Assembly: GCF_033568475.1 (NCBI RefSeq)
Contig: NC_133122.1
Location: 141,429,402-141,493,401, forward strand
DNA length: 64,000 bases
Reading direction: 5' to 3'
Origin: Henckelia pumila
Lineage: Eukaryota > Streptophyta > Magnoliopsida > Lamiales > Gesneriaceae
Shown here: positions 46,390 through 58,606 of the stretch, in pieces
Numbering within the stretch: the stretch's first letter is position 1
How the letters are laid out: the number at the start of each line of letters is the position of its first letter
The notes under the pieces: generated by a model
Database searches by the model: none
The model's input: the letters and a program-made list of their open reading frames with translations, nothing else
What the model was told of the DNA's origin: nothing
Program-made: the position numbers and the translations under genes

Positions 46390-46401
46390 TGGTATCAGAG
46401 C
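46390..46401 (+). other. Tekay primer binding site
   Basis: TGGTATCAGAGC (initiator Met tRNA), four bases after the LTR. Confidence 0.95.
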
Positions 46402-46450
46402 ATGCAAAAGATTTCTTGGGATTTAGTCTCATCTTGAGGTATTTTTGTAG

Positions 46451-47935
46451 ATGTCAAATCGTGACGACCAGAGTTCTCATGGCAGTGTTGGTGGGCGTTG
46501 GGGTGATGCCGACCGGGAGCCTCGTCGAGAACGGCGTCATCGTCATCATGACGACGAGCGTTTCACTGTGCGTCGATTCTTAGCTATGGGTCCCAAGCCC
46601 TTAGTTGGAGGTGAGTCTCCGGAGGATGCGGAGAACTGGTTAGACCGCATGGAGACGACTTTTCAGACTTTCCAATGCACCGATGAGCAGAAGGTGGAGA
46701 CCCTTGGCTATCTTCTGGATGGGCGTGCGCGCAGGTGGTGGAGGTTTACTTCTACACCTTTTGTTGCGGCGAGAGGAGTGGCCACCTGGGCCGAGTTCCG
46801 CACAGCTTTCCAAAAGCGGTATTTTCCTCCTGCACTCCGACAGTCGAAGGCAGGCGAGCTACTGAGTCTGCGACAGGGAGCCATGTCTATTGATGAGTAT
46901 CAGCAGAGGTTCTTTGATCTGCTATCCTATTGCCCTGAGATTGCTGATAGCTCAGAGATGAAGTATAATCTGTTCCTTCAGGGCCTTAACCCTGAGATCC
47001 ATGACCGTGTGGCGGTTGGTGACGACATGTCCTACGAGGGTTTGGTGAGCCGTTGTCACCAAGCGGAGGACAGCATTCGGCGGAACAGGTCTTTCCCTCA
47101 GTCGAGGCCTGCTAGTTCTTTGGGTCCCCGTGCCCAAACTTTCAAGAAGTCTGGATCTTCTTCTTCCTCTGGTTCGGGAGGTGTTGTCCGTTACGGTAAG
47201 AAGGAGAAGTGTGATCACTGTGGGAAGAACCATCCATCCGACAAGTGCCGTAGAGCTTCTGGATCTTGTTTCCGTTGTGGAGAGACTGGTCATATCCGGA
47301 GAGATTGTCCACTGTCTGGGGGAGTCGGTTCTGGATCTGGTTCAGGATCGGGTTCTCAGGCCACCGTACAGCAGAGGTCGCAGGGACAGTCTGCTGGGAG
47401 TTCTCATTTGAGGCCACGAGCTTCTGGCCAGGTGTTTGCCCTGAGACATGATCAGGCTGTGGAGGAGAATGAGAAAGTCATCGCAGGTACATTTTTGCTT
47501 TATGGTATACCTGCTCTTGTACTTATTGACACTGGTGCATCTCATTCCTTCATTTCTGCACGTTTTGTTAAGAGGCATAAATTACCATGCATTGCACTAG
47601 ACGTAGTGATGTCTGTTTCTACTCCGACGGGCCAATCTGCTTTGGCTAAGCGTCTAGTGATGGGTTGCCCTTTAGAGTTCGCAGGGAACATTCTGTTAGC
47701 GAATCTCATGGTCCTGGCGATGGACGACTTTGATTGCATTCTGGGAATAGATGTGCTGACTACCTATCGAGCTTCAGTGGACTTCTATCAGAGATTAGTA
47801 CGCTTTCATCCGGAAGGGAGTGAGAGTTGGTTTTTCTATGGTGAGGGAGCGACCCCCGATGCCTTTGGTATCAGATTTGAGAGCCTGTCGAGCTCTAGAG
47901 TCTGGCGGGGAAGGCTACCTTATCTATGCAGTTGA
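46451..47935 (+). CDS. Tekay Gag-protease (frame ends early by frameshift)
   Basis: 494 codons from the first ATG after the PBS. The retrotransposon gag domain is at about residues 50-200 ([56 protein letters not shown]). Two zinc knuckles lie at about residues 253-287: [13 protein letters not shown] and [15 protein letters not shown] Gly/Ser-rich linker follows, then an aspartic protease with [12 protein letters not shown] (about residue 360) and [10 protein letters not shown]. The expected continuation into RT is lost because one base is missing near 47850. The frame reads on briefly without homology and stops at 47935. Gag forms the virus-like particle; the protease cuts the polyprotein. 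Confidence 0.93.
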   Translation: MSNRDDQSSHGSVGGRWGDADREPRRERRHRHHDDERFTVRRFLAMGPKPLVGGESPEDAENWLDRMETTFQTFQCTDEQKVETLGYLLDGRARRWWRFTSTPFVAARGVATWAEFRTAFQKRYFPPALRQSKAGELLSLRQGAMSIDEYQQRFFDLLSYCPEIADSSEMKYNLFLQGLNPEIHDRVAVGDDMSYEGLVSRCHQAEDSIRRNRSFPQSRPASSLGPRAQTFKKSGSSSSSGSGGVVRYGKKEKCDHCGKNHPSDKCRRASGSCFRCGETGHIRRDCPLSGGVGSGSGSGSGSQATVQQRSQGQSAGSSHLRPRASGQVFALRHDQAVEENEKVIAGTFLLYGIPALVLIDTGASHSFISARFVKRHKLPCIALDVVMSVSTPTGQSALAKRLVMGCPLEFAGNILLANLMVLAMDDFDCILGIDVLTTYRASVDFYQRLVRFHPEGSESWFFYGEGATPDAFGIRFESLSSSRVWRGRLPYLCS

Positions 47936-50864
47936 TTTGTCCGCTGAGAGTATTGGGATAGAGAGCATTCCTGTTGTGGATGAATTTTCAGATGTGTTTC
48001 CTGATGAGATTCCGGGTTTTCCTCCTGCTAGGGAAGTCGAGTTTGGCATAGAGTTGATGCCGGGTACTTCGCCTATTTCTAGAGCACCGTATCGTCTGGC
48101 TCCGTCAGAGATGCGTGAGTTAAAGAATCAGCTACAGGATCTTTTGGACAAGGGGTACATTCGTCCTAGTGTATCTCCTTGGGGAGCTCCTGTTCTCTTC
48201 GTAAAGAAGAAGGATGGGTCGATGCGGCTGTGCATTGACTATCGGCAGCTGAATCGAGTCACTGTGAAGAACAAGTATCCGTTGCCTCGTGTTGATGACT
48301 TGTTTGACCAGCTGCAGGGCACATTAATTTACTCCAAGATTGACTTGAGATCTGGGTATCATCAGTTGAGAGTCCGTGATCAGGACGTAGCCAAGACTGC
48401 ATTCCGTACTCGCTATGGGCATTACGAGTTCCTAGTGATGCCATTTGGTTTGACTAATGCGCCGGCTATATTCATGGATCTAATGAACCGTGTCTTCAGG
48501 GAGTATTTGGACAAGTTTTTCGTGGTCTTTATTGACGACATCCTGGTTTATTCGCGTAATATGGAAGAGCATGTTTCTCACTTGCGGTTGGTGCTGCAGA
48601 CTCTTCGAGATGAGCAATTGTACGCCAAGCTGAGCAAGTGTGAGTTCTGGATGGATAGAGTGGTTTTTCTTGGCCATATCATATCCAGGGAGGGGATTTC
48701 TGTTGATCCAAGCAAGATTGAAGCGGTACTTAATTGGTCGCGTCCGACGACAGTTGCTGAGATCCGTAGTTTTCTGGGTCTAGCAGGGTATTATCGTCGC
48801 TTCATTATGAACTTCTCTCAGTTAGCTCGACAGTTGATGCAGCTTACCCGCAAGGGTGTGGATTTTGAGTGGTCCTCCGAGTGTGAGGAGAATTTCCGTG
48901 AGCTTCGACGGCGGTTGACTTCTGCGCCGGTGTTAGCATTACCGTCAGGATCTGGAGGGTATGTAGTTTACACGGATGCTTCTCTTCAGGGGTTAGGTTG
49001 TGTCCTGACTCAGAATGGGCATGTGATCGCATACGCTTCTAGACAGCTGAAGCTTCACGAGGACAACTACCCAGTCCATGATTTGGAATTGGCAGCCATT
49101 GTGTTCGCTTTGAAGATCTGGCGTCATTATCTTTATGGCGAGAAATTTGAGATCTTCACCGACCATAAGAGTTTCAAGTATTTTTTCACTCAGGCAGAAT
49201 TGAACATGAGACAGAGACGTTGGATGGACTTGCTTAAGGACTATGATTGCGAGATTAAGTACCATCCGGGAGCTGCTAATCTCACCGCTGATGCTTTGAG
49301 TCGCAAGGTGCGACTATCCGCACTTCAGACTTGTTCGATGTCTAGTGCGATCAGTGACTGTTTTACTTCAGGTTTTACCTTCAAGCATAAGAAAGGTATG
49401 CAGAGTATCCAGATGTTTGCGATATTATCTGAGCCAGCCTTGTATTCGCGGATCCGAGATGCTCAGATGTCTGATTCAAAGACCCAGCGTTTAGCTCGTC
49501 TAGCTAACGAGGGTAGCTCGTCTGGATTTCATTATCAGTCAGATGGCTTTCTGTGTTTGTCTGGTAGGCTTGTGATTCCACAGGATGAAGAGTTGCGAGA
49601 GGAGATTTTATCTCAGGCACATCGCACTAAGTTGAGTATTCATCCTGGGAGCAACAAGATGTACAAGGATCTACGTACTCGTTTCTGGTGGAAGGGAATG
49701 AAACGCAGTGTTTATCAGTTTGTTTCGAGATGTTTGGTGTGTCAACAGGTCAAGGCAGAGCACCGACGACCTGGAGGATTGCTTCACAGTCTGCCTATTC
49801 CTGAATGGAAATGGGAGTTTATCACTATGGACTTTGTGACCCATTTGCCGGTATCCCTGAGGAACTGTGATGCTATCTGGGTGGTGGTGGACCGACTCAC
49901 CAAGTCAGCGCATTTCATTGCCTATAGCCGAGAGTACTCTGTGGATCGCATGGCACGGATGTACATTCAGGAGATCGTCCGACTTCATGGAGTGCCTGTA
50001 AGCATTGTCAGCGATCGGGACCCCAGGTTTACTTCTAGATTCTGGGGGAGTGTTCAGCGTGCGATGGGTACTACTCTCAGTTTGAGTACAGCCTATCATC
50101 CAGAGACTGATGGTCAGTCAGAGCGCACTATCCGTACGTTAGAGGATATGCTTAGAGCGTGCGTCTTGGATTTTGGTTCAGCCTGGCAGGATCATTTGCC
50201 GTTGATCGAGTTCGGTTACAACAACAGCTATCACACTAGTATTGGGATGGCACCTTTTGAAGCGTTGTATGGGCGACGTTGTCGTACTCCACTCTTCTGG
50301 GAAGAAGTGGGGGAGAGACAGGCTGAAGGACTGGAGTTTATCCAGCAGGCGATAGACATTGTTGATCAGATCAAGAAACGGATTAAGACTGCCCAGGATC
50401 GTCAGGCCAGTTATGCTAATATCAAGCGTAGGCCTTTGCAGTTCGAGGTCGGGGAGAAAGTGTTTCTGAGAGTGTCACCTTTCCGCAAGATTCTCAGGTT
50501 TGGCCTTAAGGGCAAGTTATCTCCCAGATTTATCGGTCCGTTTGAGATCTTGGAGAGTATTGGCGATTTGGCTTATCGACTAGCATTGCCACCGCATCTA
50601 TCCAGCATTCACGACGTGTTCCACGTATCTCTGTTGCGACGGTATGTGGCGGATGAATCTCATATTCTGCAGCGATCTGAGGTTCAGGTAGACAAGGATT
50701 TGACTTATGTTGAGAAACCTCTTCGCATCCTTGATTATAAGGATAAGGTTTTACGGAACAAAGTCATTCCTTTGGTTTTAGTTCAGTGGCAGCGCCGAGG
50801 CACTGAGGAAGCTACTTGGGAGCTTGAGGACAGGATGCGTAAAGAACATCCTGAGTTGTTTTGA
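47820..50864 (+). CDS. Tekay RT-RNase H-integrase-chromodomain polyprotein
   Basis: 1014 codons, open throughout. True homology starts at about 47855, so the first ATG is only the start of the open frame and the protein is really the continuation of Gag-protease after a one-base loss. RT has [19 protein letters not shown] and the catalytic FIDDILVYS (about residue 237). RNase H has [18 protein letters not shown] and ADALSRK. Integrase has an HHCC finger (about 49625-49745), Asp in TMDFVTHLP, Asp in VSDRDPRF and Glu in [10 protein letters not shown]. The end, [10 protein letters not shown] through [17 protein letters not shown], is a group II chromodomain, which targets insertion to chromatin. 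Confidence 0.94.
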   Translation: MRVGFSMVRERPPMPLVSDLRACRALESGGEGYLIYAVDLSAESIGIESIPVVDEFSDVFPDEIPGFPPAREVEFGIELMPGTSPISRAPYRLAPSEMRELKNQLQDLLDKGYIRPSVSPWGAPVLFVKKKDGSMRLCIDYRQLNRVTVKNKYPLPRVDDLFDQLQGTLIYSKIDLRSGYHQLRVRDQDVAKTAFRTRYGHYEFLVMPFGLTNAPAIFMDLMNRVFREYLDKFFVVFIDDILVYSRNMEEHVSHLRLVLQTLRDEQLYAKLSKCEFWMDRVVFLGHIISREGISVDPSKIEAVLNWSRPTTVAEIRSFLGLAGYYRRFIMNFSQLARQLMQLTRKGVDFEWSSECEENFRELRRRLTSAPVLALPSGSGGYVVYTDASLQGLGCVLTQNGHVIAYASRQLKLHEDNYPVHDLELAAIVFALKIWRHYLYGEKFEIFTDHKSFKYFFTQAELNMRQRRWMDLLKDYDCEIKYHPGAANLTADALSRKVRLSALQTCSMSSAISDCFTSGFTFKHKKGMQSIQMFAILSEPALYSRIRDAQMSDSKTQRLARLANEGSSSGFHYQSDGFLCLSGRLVIPQDEELREEILSQAHRTKLSIHPGSNKMYKDLRTRFWWKGMKRSVYQFVSRCLVCQQVKAEHRRPGGLLHSLPIPEWKWEFITMDFVTHLPVSLRNCDAIWVVVDRLTKSAHFIAYSREYSVDRMARMYIQEIVRLHGVPVSIVSDRDPRFTSRFWGSVQRAMGTTLSLSTAYHPETDGQSERTIRTLEDMLRACVLDFGSAWQDHLPLIEFGYNNSYHTSIGMAPFEALYGRRCRTPLFWEEVGERQAEGLEFIQQAIDIVDQIKKRIKTAQDRQASYANIKRRPLQFEVGEKVFLRVSPFRKILRFGLKGKLSPRFIGPFEILESIGDLAYRLALPPHLSSIHDVFHVSLLRRYVADESHILQRSEVQVDKDLTYVEKPLRILDYKDKVLRNKVIPLVLVQWQRRGTEEATWELEDRMRKEHPELF

Positions 50865-50984
50865 TTTCATTCTTTAAGTTGTATTCAGTTGCAAACTCTG
50901 TAAACGTTTGATTTGAATAAAGAATGTTCTGATTTCTGTATTTGCATTCGGTACTTAAGATCTGATTTCGAGGACGAAATATCT

Positions 50985-50998
50985 TAAGTGGGGGAGAA
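50985..50998 (+). other. Tekay polypurine tract
   Basis: AAGTGGGGGAGAA directly before the 3' LTR. 50865-50984 is a short 3' untranslated stretch ending GAGGACGAAATATC. Confidence 0.9.
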
Positions 50999-52329
50999 TG
51001 TAGTAGCCCATAACCAAAATCAGTAATTGAGGGATTAATCATAATTACTTGGGTAGAGTTCGGAAGCTCCGAAGGTGAGTTCGGAAGCTCCGATCGGGAT
51101 CGGAAGCTCCGAACAGGATCGGAAGCTCCGATCGATATTACGTCAGGCATGACGTGTGGTTGGATCGGAAGCTCCGATCAGGACCGGAAGCTCCGATCAC
51201 CCCTATCCGGAGTCATCAAGTGATATTTTGACACGTGGCAGATCAGGATCTTCGGAAGCTCCGATGACAGGATCGGACGTTCCGATCGAGGTTCGGACGT
51301 TCCGATCAAGGATCGGAAGTTCCGATCGTTGTCTATAAATAGAAGGCCGAGACTTCACTTTCATTTGCCAATTCCGAGTTCTCCTTTCCATTCTAGTCCT
51401 TTTGGAGCTGTTCTAGTCTTCTTAGGTTTGGTCCGGAGGTCGGCGAGGCGTTTGGTAGTCGTAGCGGAGTTGTGTGCTAGTTCTGGAGGCATCGACATCA
51501 AAGGGCTAACGACGGACGAAGGTATAGCTTTTGCTTCCTATAAATATTTAGGAGTATGCAATAGCTTAGTTTAGGCTTTTAGAGCACTTTAATGATAGTA
51601 GTATCATTTGGCAGTGTAGAGCAGACTATAGGCGTGGACCTAGAGTTGGTAGAGCTTGCACTGTTTTGAGGTACGAAAGTACTGTTCGAGATATCCTGAC
51701 TGAGTATGCATGTATTATGTGACTGCATGATTTATATGCCATGATATTATGCTGCATTCATTTGCATCTTGCTGTATCTCTTTCGAGATGTCTGTTAGTA
51801 GGGTTGTACCCTATTCTGTTAGTGGATGGACTTCCATCGATTTGGGTCCGGCGTATCCACGGTTATCTCGGTATGGGAGCCACCTCCTGAAGCGACGGCA
51901 CAGCGTGCTACATACCAGGGCCCGGTCTGTCTCTGTTATCTGATCCTTGACCTCGAGTCTATAGGAGTTCACTTTGCATGCATGTATACTCATACTCTCG
52001 CACTGAGCGTTTTATGCTCACGTCTCGTACTCTGTATTTTCTGGACACCCTATTCCATGGGGCAGGTTTGCGATTGGACGAGGAGGGTGGATCCAGGAGG
52101 GGCTAGTCAGTGGTTGGCCAGCTGGAGCTTCGCTTAGGTTTTATTACTGTTGTTTTGGGTTTATACAGCTATTCGATTTGGTTGTATATTTTTGGATAAA
52201 TTACAGATTCCTTTACTTGGGATTGTATAATGTTAATGGTTTCCGCAGTTTTATTCTGATATCTGTTTTATTAAGTTAATTGCATGCATAAGTTCTGTTT
52301 AGTAGGTTATCCGGGTAAGGGTCACTACA
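50999..52329 (+). repeat. 3' LTR of the Tekay element
   Basis: 1331 bp, nearly identical to the 5' LTR. TATA box at 51334-51343 and palindrome array at 51060-51326. Followed by TSD ATGAG. Confidence 0.97.
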
Positions 52330-52334
52330 ATGAG

Positions 52335-55300
52335 GAAGTTGATGAGATTGTGGTGGAGTCCGAAAATTCTGATAGCAAAAATTCCAGCAAGTCTGCAGTT
52401 GTTCCTGAGAAACCGCTTGTGTCAAAAGCTGTTCTACCATATCCTCAGCGGTTCAAGAAGAAAGCGTTAGATGAGAGGTTTTCTAAGTTTCTTGACATTT
52501 TCAAGAAAATTCATATTAATATTCCATTCGCTGATGCTTTGGAGCAGATGCCACACTATGCTAAATTCATGAAGGATGTGATGGCGAGGAAGAGAAAGCT
52601 TGAAGAGTTTGAAACAGTGAAGTTGACAGAGGAGTGCAGCGCCATCCTACAAAAGAAATTGCCACAGAAACTGAAAGACCCAGGGAGTTTCACTATTCCT
52701 TGTATTATTGGTGGTGCGACTGTTAATAGGGCATTATGTGATTTAGGTGCAAGTATTAATTTAATGCCTTTGTCTATTTTCAGGTCTTTGGAGCTTGCCG
52801 AGGTGAAACCAACCACGATTACTCTGCAATTGGCTGATCGTTCTCTTACTTATCCTAGACGAGTTGTGGAAGATGTACTGGTAAAAGTAGATAAGTTTAT
52901 TTTTCCTGCTGACTTTGTAGTGCTTGATATGGAAGAAGATCAAGATGTCCCTCTAATTTTGGGGAGACCATTCTTGGCGACTGGCAGAGCGTTAATTGAT
53001 GTGCAGGAGGGTGAACTAACTCTACGAGTTGGTGGTGATGCTGTCACTTTCAATATCTATAAAACCATGAAATACCAAGAGGAGGTACATTCTTGTAATC
53101 GCATTGATTTATCTAATTCTTATGAGAATAATTTTTGTGCAGGATTGGAATTGGAGGACGTTTTGGCGAGGTGCTTAATTAATTCCATAACCCAATTTGA
53201 TGGGGATGATTGGGAACTTAGAGAGCAATTTCTCGCTCTTGAAAGTTTGCCAAAGGAAAAAGATGGCCAAGAAAAAATTGAATCATTGTCTTCGGAAGTC
53301 GAAAAAGAGGTATCAGTTTCTACTCCTGAATTGAAAGAACTGCCTGGTCATTTATGTTATGCATTTTTGGGAGAAAATTCGACTAACCCGGTAATTATTT
53401 CATCTTCTCTTACTCATGATGAAAAAGATAAATTATTAAGAGTTTTGAGAAAATTTAAATCTGCGTTGGGTTGGTCAATTTCTGATATCAAGGGAATTAG
53501 TCCCAATATTTGCATGCATAAGATTTTAATGGAGGAGTCATATAATCCCTATGTTGATCATCAAAGAAGGTTAAATCCTGCGATGAAAGAAGTGGTGAAA
53601 GCTGAGGTGTTGAAATTATTGAATGCGGGTATTATTTATGCTATTTCTGACAGTTCTTGGGTGTCACCAGTACAGGTTGTGCCGAAAAAGGGAGGTATGA
53701 CTGTAGTTAAAAATGAGAAAAACGAGTTGATTTCAACTCGTACTGTTACTGGTTGGAGAGTTTGCATTGATTATAGAAGGTTGAATAAGGCTACTAGAAA
53801 AGATCATTTTCCTCTTCCTTTTATTGATCAGATGCTTGACAGGTTGGCAGGTTATAAACATTACTGTTTTTTAGATGGCTATTCTGGCTATAATCAAATT
53901 GCTATAGCGCCAGAGGATCAAGAGAAAACAACTTTCACATGTCCCTATGGTACTTATGCTTTTAGGAGAATGCCATTTGGTTTGTGTAATGCACCGGCTA
54001 CTTTTCAGCGGTGCATGATGGCAATTTTTTCCGACATGGTGGAAGAAGTCATGGAAATTTTTATGGATGATTTTTCTGTGTTTGGGTCTTCGTTTGATCA
54101 TTGTTTGCACAATCTGACCCTTGTTTTGCAGCGTTGTCAAGATAAAAATCTAGTGCTTAACTGGGAAAAATGCCACTTCATGGTGCAAGAAGGCATCGTA
54201 CTTGGGCATAAAGTGTCATCTAATGGGCTTGAGGTGGATCGAGCAAAAGTGGTTGCGATTGAAAAGCTTCCACCGCCAAATAATGTGAAAGCCATTAGAA
54301 GTTTCTTGGGACACGCCGGGTTTTATCGTCGCTTTATTAAAGATTTTTCTAAAATTACTAAGCCTTTATGTAATTTGTTAGAAAAAGATACATCATTTAT
54401 TTTTGATAATGCGTGTTTGCAGGCGTTCACGAAAATCAAGGAGGCACTAATTTCTGCGCCTATTATGATTGTGCCTGACTGGAAGGAGCCGTTTGAAGTA
54501 ATGTGTGATGCCAGCGATTATGTTGTAGGAGCAGTTTTGGGACAACGAAAAGATAAGATGTTTCGGGCGATTTACTACGCCAGCCGCACTCTAGACGGAG
54601 CACAACAAAATTACACCACTACTGAAAAAAAGATGCTGGCTGTGGTGTTCTCCTTCGACAAATTTAGGTCGTATCTCATAGGCTCAAAAGTAATTGTTTA
54701 TACTGACCATGCAGCTATTCGTTATCTCTTTGCCAAGAAGGATGCCAAGCCAAGATTGATTCGGTGGATACTCTTACTACAAGAGTTTGATTTCGAAATT
54801 AGAGACAAGAAAGGGAGTGAAAATTTAGTAGCAGATCATCTGTCTCGCTTGGAGTTGGAAGGAAAAGTTGAACATGAACTCATTAAGGAGCAATTTCCTG
54901 ATGAACATCTTTTTGAGGTAAATTCTAAACTTCCTTGGTTTGCAGATTTTGCTAATTTTCTTTCGTGTGGTGTTATGCCTCCAGATCTCAATCATCACCA
55001 AAGGAAGAAATTCTTTCATGATGTCAAGTTTTATCTGTGGGATGATCCGTTTGTGTACAAGAAGTGTTCGGACCAAGTGATAAGGAGATGCGTGGATGAA
55101 GCTGAAGCAAAAGAGATTTTGGAACAATGTCATTCTGCACCGTATGGTGGTCACTTTGGAGCCACACGGACAGCCGCCAAGGTACTTCAGTCTGGTTTTT
55201 ATTGGCCAAATTTATTCAAAGACAGTTATACCTTGGTAAAATCATGTGATAGATGTCAAAGGATGGGGAATATATCTAGGCGTCATGAATTACCTCTCAC

Positions 55301-56216
55301 AAATATTTTAGAGGTTGAATTATTTGATGTGTGGGATATTGATTTTATGGGACCATTTCCTATATCCTTTGGGCAATCGTATATTTTATTGGCTGTTGAT
55401 TATGTTTCGAAATGGGTGGAAGCAATCGCCACCTCCACTAATGATGCTCGTGTAGTGGTGCAGTTTGTGCAGAAAAATATTTTCACGAGGTTTGGAACAC
55501 CAAGGGCCATTATCAGTGATGAAGGTACGCATTTTTGCAATAAAATCTTTAATTCATTGCTGACAAAATATGGTGTTAGGCATAAAGTGGCATGTGCATA
55601 CCATCCACAAACAAATGGGCAAGCTGAAATATCCAACCGGGAAATTAAGCAAATTCTGGAAAAGACTGTCAACACGAACCGGAAGGATTGGGCAGTTAAG
55701 TTGGATGATGCACTATGGGCATACCGGACCGCGTTCAAAACTCCTATTGGCATGTCTCCATACAGGTTGGTCTTTGGTAAAGCATGCCATCTGCCAGTGG
55801 AGTTAGAGCATCGAGCGTATTGGGCGGTGAAAAAGTTGAATTTTGATATGAAAGCTGCTGGAGAAGAGCGATTGTTGCAGTTGCATGAGATTGAGGAGTT
55901 TCGTAATCATTCTTACGAAAATGCCAAGCTCTACAAAGAACAAACCAAAAAGTGGCATGACAAAATATTACTGAAGATGGAGTTCGAGCCTGGACAACAT
56001 GTATTATTATTTAACTCTCGTCTCCGCTTATTTCCAGGTAAGTTGAAATCAAGATGGTCTGGTCCGTTCACCGTGGTGAAAGTGCATTCCTATGGCGCCA
56101 TTGAACTGAGCTGTCAAGATGGTCAGACATTCCAAGTCAATGGGCAGAGGTTGAAACATTATTTTGGCAATGAAGTGCGGAACATGGAGAAAGTTGCTTT
56201 GATAGACCCTGCATAA
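52335..56216 (+). CDS. Athila gag 3' end and pol polyprotein
   Basis: Continues the frame of 44230-45054 after the second TSD copy. Upstream in-frame codons to 52284 are Tekay LTR. Domains: protease with [10 protein letters not shown] (about 52740; Athila proteases commonly have DLG); RT with [24 protein letters not shown] and the catalytic FMDDFSVFG (about 54059-54085); RNase H with [21 protein letters not shown] and ADHLSRL; integrase with a zinc finger (about 55130-55260), Asp in DIDFMGPF, Asp in IISDEGTHF and Glu in [11 protein letters not shown]; and a C-terminal domain ending at the stop. About 1290 codons without a stop. Translation from the element's own start is blocked by the stop and frameshift in gag and by the Tekay insertion. 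Confidence 0.94.
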   Translation, partial: EVDEIVVESENSDSKNSSKSAVVPEKPLVSKAVLPYPQRFKKKALDERFSKFLDIFKKIHINIPFADALEQMPHYAKFMKDVMARKRKLEEFETVKLTEECSAILQKKLPQKLKDPGSFTIPCIIGGATVNRALCDLGASINLMPLSIFRSLELAEVKPTTITLQLADRSLTYPRRVVEDVLVKVDKFIFPADFVVLDMEEDQDVPLILGRPFLATGRALIDVQEGELTLRVGGDAVTFNIYKTMKYQEEVHSCNRIDLSNSYENNFCAGLELEDVLARCLINSITQFDGDDWELREQFLALESLPKEKDGQEKIESLSSEVEKEVSVSTPELKELPGHLCYAFLGENSTNPVIISSSLTHDEKDKLLRVLRKFKSALGWSISDIKGISPNICMHKILMEESYNPYVDHQRRLNPAMKEVVKAEVLKLLNAGIIYAISDSSWVSPVQVVPKKGGMTVVKNEKNELISTRTVTGWRVCIDYRRLNKATRKDHFPLPFIDQMLDRLAGYKHYCFLDGYSGYNQIAIAPEDQEKTTFTCPYGTYAFRRMPFGLCNAPATFQRCMMAIFSDMVEEVMEIFMDDFSVFGSSFDHCLHNLTLVLQRCQDKNLVLNWEKCHFMVQEGIVLGHKVSSNGLEVDRAKVVAIEKLPPPNNVKAIRSFLGHAGFYRRFIKDFSKITKPLCNLLEKDTSFIFDNACLQAFTKIKEALISAPIMIVPDWKEPFEVMCDASDYVVGAVLGQRKDKMFRAIYYASRTLDGAQQNYTTTEKKMLAVVFSFDKFRSYLIGSKVIVYTDHAAIRYLFAKKDAKPRLIRWILLLQEFDFEIRDKKGSENLVADHLSRLELEGKVEHELIKEQFPDEHLFEVNSKLPWFADFANFLSCGVMPPDLNHHQRKKFFHDVKFYLWDDPFVYKKCSDQVIRRCVDEAEAKEILEQCHSAPYGGHFGATRTAAKVLQSGFYWPNLFKDSYTLVKSCDRCQRMGNISRRHELPLTNILEVELFDVWDIDFMGPFPISFGQSYILLAVDYVSKWVEAIATSTNDARVVVQFVQKNIFTRFGTPRAIISDEGTHFCNKIFNSLLTKYGVRHKVACAYHPQTNGQAEISNREIKQILEKTVNTNRKDWAVKLDDALWAYRTAFKTPIGMSPYRLVFGKACHLPVELEHRAYWAVKKLNFDMKAAGEERLLQLHEIEEFRNHSYENAKLYKEQTKKWHDKILLKMEFEPGQHVLLFNSRLRLFPGKLKSRWSGPFTVVKVHSYGAIELSCQDGQTFQVNGQRLKHYFGNEVRNMEKVALIDPA

Positions 56217-57448
56217 ACACTCCAGAAAAGTCGGGCTGACGACGATAAACCAAGCGCTCTTTGGGAGGCAACCCAAATTTTTTTTTTTTTTTAAATTTTG
56301 TTTAATTTTATTTTATTTTTTTTAGTTACTTTTATTGAATTTCAGTTATTTTACTAATTTTGGTCCTAATTCGGAGTTTTATTGCAGGTTCTGTTCTTCA
56401 CAAAAATCACATTTTGGAGTATGAAATTCGAGAATATAGCGCTCCAGCGCTCTCCATATAGCGCTCCAGCGCTGTTCTTACGTTGGATTTTTTTAGAAAA
56501 GTCGAAAGTTTAGCGCTCCAGCGCTAGTATGTGAGCATCAAAGTCGAAGATATAGCACCCCAGCGCTCTCAATATAGCGCTCCAGCGCTGTTCTGTATCA
56601 TCAAGGACGAAAGTTTAGCGCCCCAGCGCTCTTCATATAGCGCTCCAGCGCTGTGTCTGAAAAACAACGGGCGCTCCAGCGCCACTTATATAGCGCACCA
56701 GCGCTATCGCGAAAATTTTGAAAAATAAAAGGGGATCTCAGAATTCATTCAGTCATAATCCTTCAGATTTCCTAGCCTTGTTCGCCGCCTCCAAGAAATT
56801 GGCCCCTGCAATTCGAGAAAAAATCCCACCTGAAACTCTCGGCTACACCATACATCGCACAAATTCATCCTTTCCTCGCATCTTGTTTGAATTTTCGTCA
56901 TCCGGGTTTCAATATTTTCGCAGCTAGGGATTTCAAGAAAAGGGGCGTCGATCTCTATTATTTCTATCGAAGAAGTGAGCTTCGAATTCATTGAGGGGCG
57001 AAGCCGAGTTGTTCTATATCTTGTCAAACTTTCTCTATTCCGCCGGACTCGACACCAGCCGAGGTAAATTGAACATTTTGGGGCTGAAAAATTCTGCCGA
57101 TTTCTTATATTGGAAGGGCTCCGTGCTGCGTATTATTTACATGTTTATGGTGCTTTTAGAATTGATCATCCGAAATTGTTGTGAGAAATTCGTACATGGA
57201 TTGGAAGTTGATCATTAGGTGGTGCATAATATTTGCTTATTTGTTATTGGAGGGGCCAATTTATGTGACATTGTTGTTCTGCTAAAGATTTGCGATTTGT
57301 GCGGTTATATCGGGTTGGTAGACTTGTTATTGTTGGTTGTGCGGCGTGGTAAATTGTTTAGATTGGTTGGAGATTAAGCGGCATAGTGGGCGGTGGTGTA
57401 CTGTTGTGTTGAAGTATTGCTTGGTTCAATTGAGATTGCACTATTGTA
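56217..57448 (+). other. Athila spacer between pol and the third reading frame
   Basis: No coding domain. It has a TTTTTT/TTTTATT stretch, then a nine-copy motif array (56438-56705), then a leader-like region up to the ATG at 57449. In Athila elements the third frame is thought to be made from a spliced RNA. A possible acceptor is not obvious by eye. Confidence 0.7.
56438..56705. repeat. AGCGCTCCAGCGCT motif array upstream of the third frame
   Basis: Nine copies or near copies start at 56438, 56460, 56512, 56554, 56576, 56617, 56639, 56671 and 56692. Variants include AGCGCCCCAGCGCT and AGCGCACCAGCGCT. They often occur in pairs about 22 bp apart. It is the same motif as in both Athila LTRs, although the flanking sequences are different. 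Confidence 0.95.
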
Positions 57449-58517
57449 ATGGCTCCGAGAAAGAAACAAAAGCAGGGTGCATCTTTGTCCGGTACTTTTG
57501 ATGCCCATCGGTTTTGGGATGAAGAGGCCGCCAAGAATTATTCTCTCATGGTGAGCAAGAGAATGGTTAGAGAAAGAGGGTTTGATCCTAATTCTCCTCT
57601 ACCTTTGTGGGATGTGCGACAAGCAGCTGTTGCGCGAAGATGGACGAATTTTGTCCAACATCCCGGTGATGCTGTGATTTCTTTGGTCCGAGAATTTTAT
57701 GCCAATCTAAAATGTAAGCATGAGCAATTCCATGTTCTAGTGCGAGGTAAGCGAGTGGCATTTGATGGGCACACCATTAATACCCTCTATGGTATGCCAT
57801 CTATAGATGAGGATGAGTATTCGGCATTGAAGTGATGTGGACTATGATGAGATTATTGCCACTCTTTGTGAAGAAGGGGCACAATGGAAGATGAAGAATG
57901 AAGCAGTGGTATATTTTCCTTCCGGGAAAATGAAGCAAGACACGAGGTCTTGGTTTTTTCTGATAGCTGCTCGTGTGTTGCCCACTGGCCACACTTATGA
58001 GGTGACAGCGAAACGGGCTGTGCTGACTTACAGTATTGTCACAGGAAAGACGGTGAACTTGGGGAACATCATTCACGATTCCATTATTTCGGCGGTAAAG
58101 GGCACCACGACTGGTGGATTGCCGCACCCTGCTCTGATCACCGCGCTTTGTGCACATGCTGGCGTTACATGGGGTGCAGATGAAGAGCTTTTTAAGGTTC
58201 AAGGACCTATTACTGGGACTACACGAGAGAATATACCACCCCCTCCGCGAGCAGCCGCACCTCGAGATCGCCCGACGAGTAGCAGCCAGCCACCACCACT
58301 ACCACTTACTGGAGCGTATGAGCATTTTGATGAGCGATTGACGCGAGTGGAGCAGCGGCTAGAACTTCATTGTCGTCGGACTGATATTTTCATGGATTAT
58401 ATGGTGGATTTCATGACGACTCTAGCCCAGCGATTTCCTGGCTCCAGTGAGGATCCGCAGTTTCCCCCACCTCCTACGTGGCAACCCCAGGATGATGACA
58501 TGGGCGATGACCACTGA
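57449..58517 (+). pseudogene. Athila third reading frame (env-position protein), frameshifted
   Basis: Starts MAPRKKQKQGASLSGTF at 57449 and reads through FDAHRFWDEEAA, NFVQHPGDAVISLVREFYANL and YGMPSIDEDEYSALK. TGA at 57833-57835 follows a one-base shift. The next frame (from about 57837) continues the same protein with YDEIIATLCEEGAQWKM, RSWFFLIAARVLPTGHTYEV and NLGNIIHDSI, then a Pro-rich tail ending DDDMGDDH at 58517. This is the family annotated as putative plant transposon protein, found after pol in Athila-type elements. The position is that of an envelope gene, but I see no signal peptide, furin site or membrane segment, so a structural or nuclear role is as likely. Function unknown. 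Confidence 0.85.
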
Positions 58518-58593
58518 TGGTCGTCGCCATAGGTACGTGTCTTCCCTTGTTCTTTTATCGATTCATTGTACATTAGGGACAATGCACGAATCT

Positions 58594-58606
58594 AAGTTTG
58601 GGGGGG
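58594..58606 (+). other. second polypurine-like tract
   Basis: AAGTTTGGGGGGG, about 1.25 kb upstream of the 3' LTR. It is nearly identical to the end tract and could act as an additional plus-strand primer. That is inference. Confidence 0.55.

Larger units (their letters stand above)
45055..52329 (+). mobile_element. Tekay-lineage chromovirus (Ty3/gypsy)
   Basis: Complete 7.3-kb element: two 1331-bp LTRs, perfect TSD ATGAG (45050-45054 and 52330-52334), initiator-Met PBS, gag with two zinc knuckles, protease, RT, RNase H, integrase, chromodomain and polypurine tract. It interrupts the Athila gag-pol frame, so it is the youngest visible layer of the nest. The LTRs differ by about 14 substitutions by eye. 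A single frameshift separates gag-protease from the rest of pol. Confidence 0.97.

Noticed and set aside
47820-47935. Programmed ribosomal frameshift between Tekay gag and pol
   Set aside because: Tekay elements normally have a single frame and the homology is restored by one base. A simple deletion is more likely, though family comparison could reopen this.
52284-52334. Start of the Athila pol frame at 52284
   Set aside because: These codons come from the Tekay 3' LTR and the TSD. The Athila protein begins at 52335, continuing from upstream gag.
57449-58517. A true retroviral envelope gene in Athila
   Set aside because: Position fits, but no signal peptide, cleavage site or membrane segment is visible.
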